The notes under the pieces were generated by a model. It had not been told where the DNA came from, did not search any database, and worked only from the letters and a program-made list of their open reading frames with translations. DNA of 64,000 nucleotides, from assembly GCA_034769895.1 (NCBI GenBank), contig CM068367.1, positions 689,264,548 through 689,328,547 of the forward strand. The letters run 5' to 3'. The stretch is from Magicicada septendecula (Eukaryota; Arthropoda; Insecta; Hemiptera; Cicadidae). Position numbers and translations under genes: made by a program. Of this stretch, positions 61,251 through 64,000 are shown piece by piece; the stretch's first letter is position 1; the number at the start of each line of letters is the position of its first letter.

Positions 61251-64000
61251 ATGTATGAATGTGTGCTTGTTATTCGTATTTTTCTGAATAACTTCTATAA
61301 TAATTAACATTTCGGAATGAAATTTGGACAGCCTATGCGTCATAATTAGCGCTACACTTCTTTATATGTCAAACGCTCAAAACGTACAGTTTTACTATAT
61401 GTTTAATTCTCTTTTCTATAATCACGTTATCATCAAGACAGTAATACAATTTTTTGATAACATCTCTACATGCTTCTGCAAATTCTAGGGTAGTCGTACA
61501 TGACGGGAAGCAAATCTTTGTGAAAATCTATCACTTGTTGCTAATTTCAGCCAATCAGGAACTCCAATTGTCATTTGGTTTAGTCTCTGGTCTAATGCAG
61601 ATCGACAGTCCGCTTCTAAAACTCGTCCCGTGAAGACGTACTCCCTGCGCGACTTTTTCGTGTCAGAACAAGTTCTTCGGTAAGGTGACGCCAGTCCGAG
61701 ATATTAGCTACGAGTTTTCCGTATGCTATATCAAAGGTTAAAAGAAGTTATTAACTGTATTTGCAGAGATCATTGATCAGTGCTTTACTCGCGTTAGTGC
61801 AAGATATCCGCATATGTCCAGTAGTATTCGACGGAATACTCCTGTATTAACGCGTGAACACTTTAAGATAGCTGGAAGGTGTTAGTATAATACACCATAT
61901 CTTTGTTATGAATTAACTCACTGTTCTGAACCTGAGATTTATCAATATAAACTATAAACGGCGTGCGCGTGTGTATCGCAGGTGACAACGCATCATAGAG
62001 GCCAGCGGTCAGCGTATAGCGTAGCAGCCGTCTATTGATCAGCAGAATAAGGAATTTTTCAGACAAGTATCATTTAAACAGATTGTTCAAGACGAACATT
62101 TAATTTGTACATAAAAGACATATTAACTCAGTAAATCGTTTTGTGTTTTATAAAGAAACTTACAGACACGATATAAATTTGTTTTTAATTTAATAAATTG
62201 TCCTACCTTCAGATAATAAACTCTGTTGCATATTATTATTATTATATTATGCGTCTTTGCATTCATTTTGCTTCGTTGCAATATGTACAGATATATACAT
62301 TCATAGAAATAATCATATTGGGGGGGGAATTGGGGGGGGGGCTACTGTCTTTTACAAATATACAACAGCATGTGCAGTTTCGTTCGTTAATTCTATTAAA
62401 AGAGCGCGAAAATTGGTTTCATTGTAGGCTTATATCAAGATGAAAATAATTTTCGAACTGGAGAAATAATTTTAAGACAATCATTTCACCAGTGACCAAG
62501 CACGGAAAATAAAGTTGGGGAATGGTGGTTTGATGGTGACATCGTAAAAGGGAGTTAAGCGGGTAACACAATCCGGACTGTTGGGACGAATAATTTGCTG
62601 TCTGCGTGACGAAAGGACAGTGTGAATACAGGGTAACCTACAGCGACCGACCTAGTCCATAGTCAGCTTCACACGTATACGGACGGAAATCACTACGTAC
62701 ATCTATACTTCCCAGCGGATAATTTAATTTTTTCTCCTACTTTATTTTTTTATTTACTTAGCTTAGTCGTTCATAACAAAATGAGCTAACAGTAATACAT
62801 CAAAGACATCCAAATCACTGTCACTAATCCTTGTCTTTCAATATGTCACTGTCCTTATTTTTTGATTGAGCAATCTTTGTGCAAGGACATGCTGGTGTGT
62901 CAATGTAAAGCGAGTGTCAGATGATAGTCCATGTAAAGTAGAACTGTATACGAGTAGGCCGCTAACAACCGCACTCGGAGTCGCAAGCACATGCGCATAT
63001 ATACAGAGCTAGTTAGACAGATAGGGAGAGAAATAAAGAAACAGAGCGATGGGAGGAGAAATAGAGACTTACTGTAGCAATAAAGCACACATGGAATAAG
63101 TACGTTAATTATATAATCTAATGTAACTTAGAGTTCATCGTAAAATGATAGTGGTAAAAATAACGTCTACAATGATTAAAATTATTTACAACATGCCATA
63201 TGGGGGGCAGTAAAAAGTGTAGCATTCAACAAACAATATGTGACTTACGAAAGACAACGGACAGCGTACAGTATTTCAAGAGGGCCATTTACCTACAGCG
63301 TAGTTAGCTTTCCACTGCGGGTCAGCCGTAATTGTTCAGAAATCACATTCACTTATACTATTGTGTTTGCAACAACACCTGGACTCCACGTATTGACACT
63401 TTGATCTAGTTTTTTCTCTCTCTACTGCTTTCGGTTTATTCTGTTTATACCAGCGCTCAGGATCTGTTCCTTTTTTCAACACTGTTCTTTTCTCAGCAGC
63501 TGTGAGTAATAAAATTAATTTTGAAGTGCTGTTTAAAGGAAGACGTTAATAATTATTTTTATTAATAGGAAAAGTCAAGTCATCGACCGAAATGAGTCTT
63601 TAAAAAACAATATTTTCTCTTCCTACGCAGTACTTCCGTCTTTTGACTCCCAGCGAGATATTTAGGTTCTTAAGCGGGTAGACTAACCGGCAAATTAGAA
63701 GGCGGGCTGCGATATTACTCATTTCGCCTACTTTTTGTGAACTATTCGAGCCTAGAAACGTCGCTATAGTACTACGTATATCTCAAGTCCTAAATTATAG
63801 ACTTCTTATCACCGTGTTAGTTATCCTAAGTTTGAAACAACAATTCAGACCCACGCAGTTTTACCCCACGTTACATCTGGTCTGTAAATGTTTTAGAACT
63901 GAATTTTAACACGACGTAGGCAAAAGGGTAGTAGCGAGGTTGACCGACGGCTTGTCATGCTGACGACTACTCTACAGTAACAAGGCTAATTCAAAGGCAT
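61251..64000. other. Spacer without recognisable gene
   Basis: AT-rich. Two G runs (G8 at 62320-62327 and G10 at 62332-62341) lie close together. The end of the window (63692-63845) is a dispersed repeat. No gene could be supported. Confidence 0.55.
63692..63845 (+). repeat. Dispersed repeat, copy 2
   Basis: Diverged direct copy of 37995-38145, sharing AGAAGGCG, TTACTCATTTC, TTTTTGTGAACT, AGTCCTAAATTATA and TAAGTTTGAAAC in the same order. The element may extend beyond the window. Confidence 0.55.

Overview
The window looks like AT-rich, repeat-dense, non-coding DNA from a large arthropod genome, most likely an insect. Long dinucleotide microsatellites, many broken transposase and reverse-transcriptase genes, several MITE-type foldbacks, and the absence of any operon, rRNA, canonical tRNA or CRISPR all point that way. 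I could not place any host gene or exon with confidence; every recognisable protein belongs to a transposable element. The species cannot be fixed from the sequence. The frequent 8-base palindrome TAGGCCTA is a compositional oddity rather than a taxonomic proof.

Layout. (1) 2.78-6.25 kb: a DNA transposon with ~410-bp terminal inverted repeats, TA target duplication and a long open transposase whose acidic residues are spaced DD82E, as in the 'Sailor' group of the IS630-Tc1-mariner assemblage. (2) 6.3-16.8 kb: AT-rich spacer with microsatellites, a probable hAT end, a foldback at 12.2 kb and a possible pogo-like MITE near 14 kb. (3) 16.87-21.72 kb: a pogo-like transposon on the minus strand, with HTH, DDE and a C-terminal PHD-type zinc finger. 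It is split by a 2.08-kb MULE (FLYWCH plus MULE transposase, plus strand) that carries a 10-bp target duplication. (4) 24.2-25.5 kb: Tigger/pogo-like terminal sequences; 26.6 kb: a 244-bp MITE. (5) 28.96, 34.67 and 35.79 kb: three more foldbacks. (6) 31.8-34.16 kb: a decayed LINE cut inside its YADD motif by a 504-bp solo LTR with ATAT duplication. (7) 38.2-43.5 kb: a GC-rich, nearly complete Jockey-type LINE (CCHC ORF1, APE endonuclease, RT), ending beside a mariner N-terminal fragment. (8) 44.37-44.83 kb: a degenerate ~130-bp tandem repeat. (9) 52.0-54.1 kb: two adjoining decayed LINE 3' portions, then a ~242-bp CA microsatellite. (10) 57.5-61.25 kb: a LINE RT C-terminus broken by a 411-bp hAT MITE with perfect 8-bp duplication, then another 5'-truncated LINE.

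The elements do not act together as a pathway. What the window records is insertion order: MULE after pogo, LTR element after LINE, hAT MITE after LINE. The features I would look at first are the DD82E element with long TIRs, the pogo/MULE nest including the PHD finger, and a recurring hammerhead-like sequence (CUGAYGR, one extra base, short stem, GAAA) found in three foldbacks and at one further locus.
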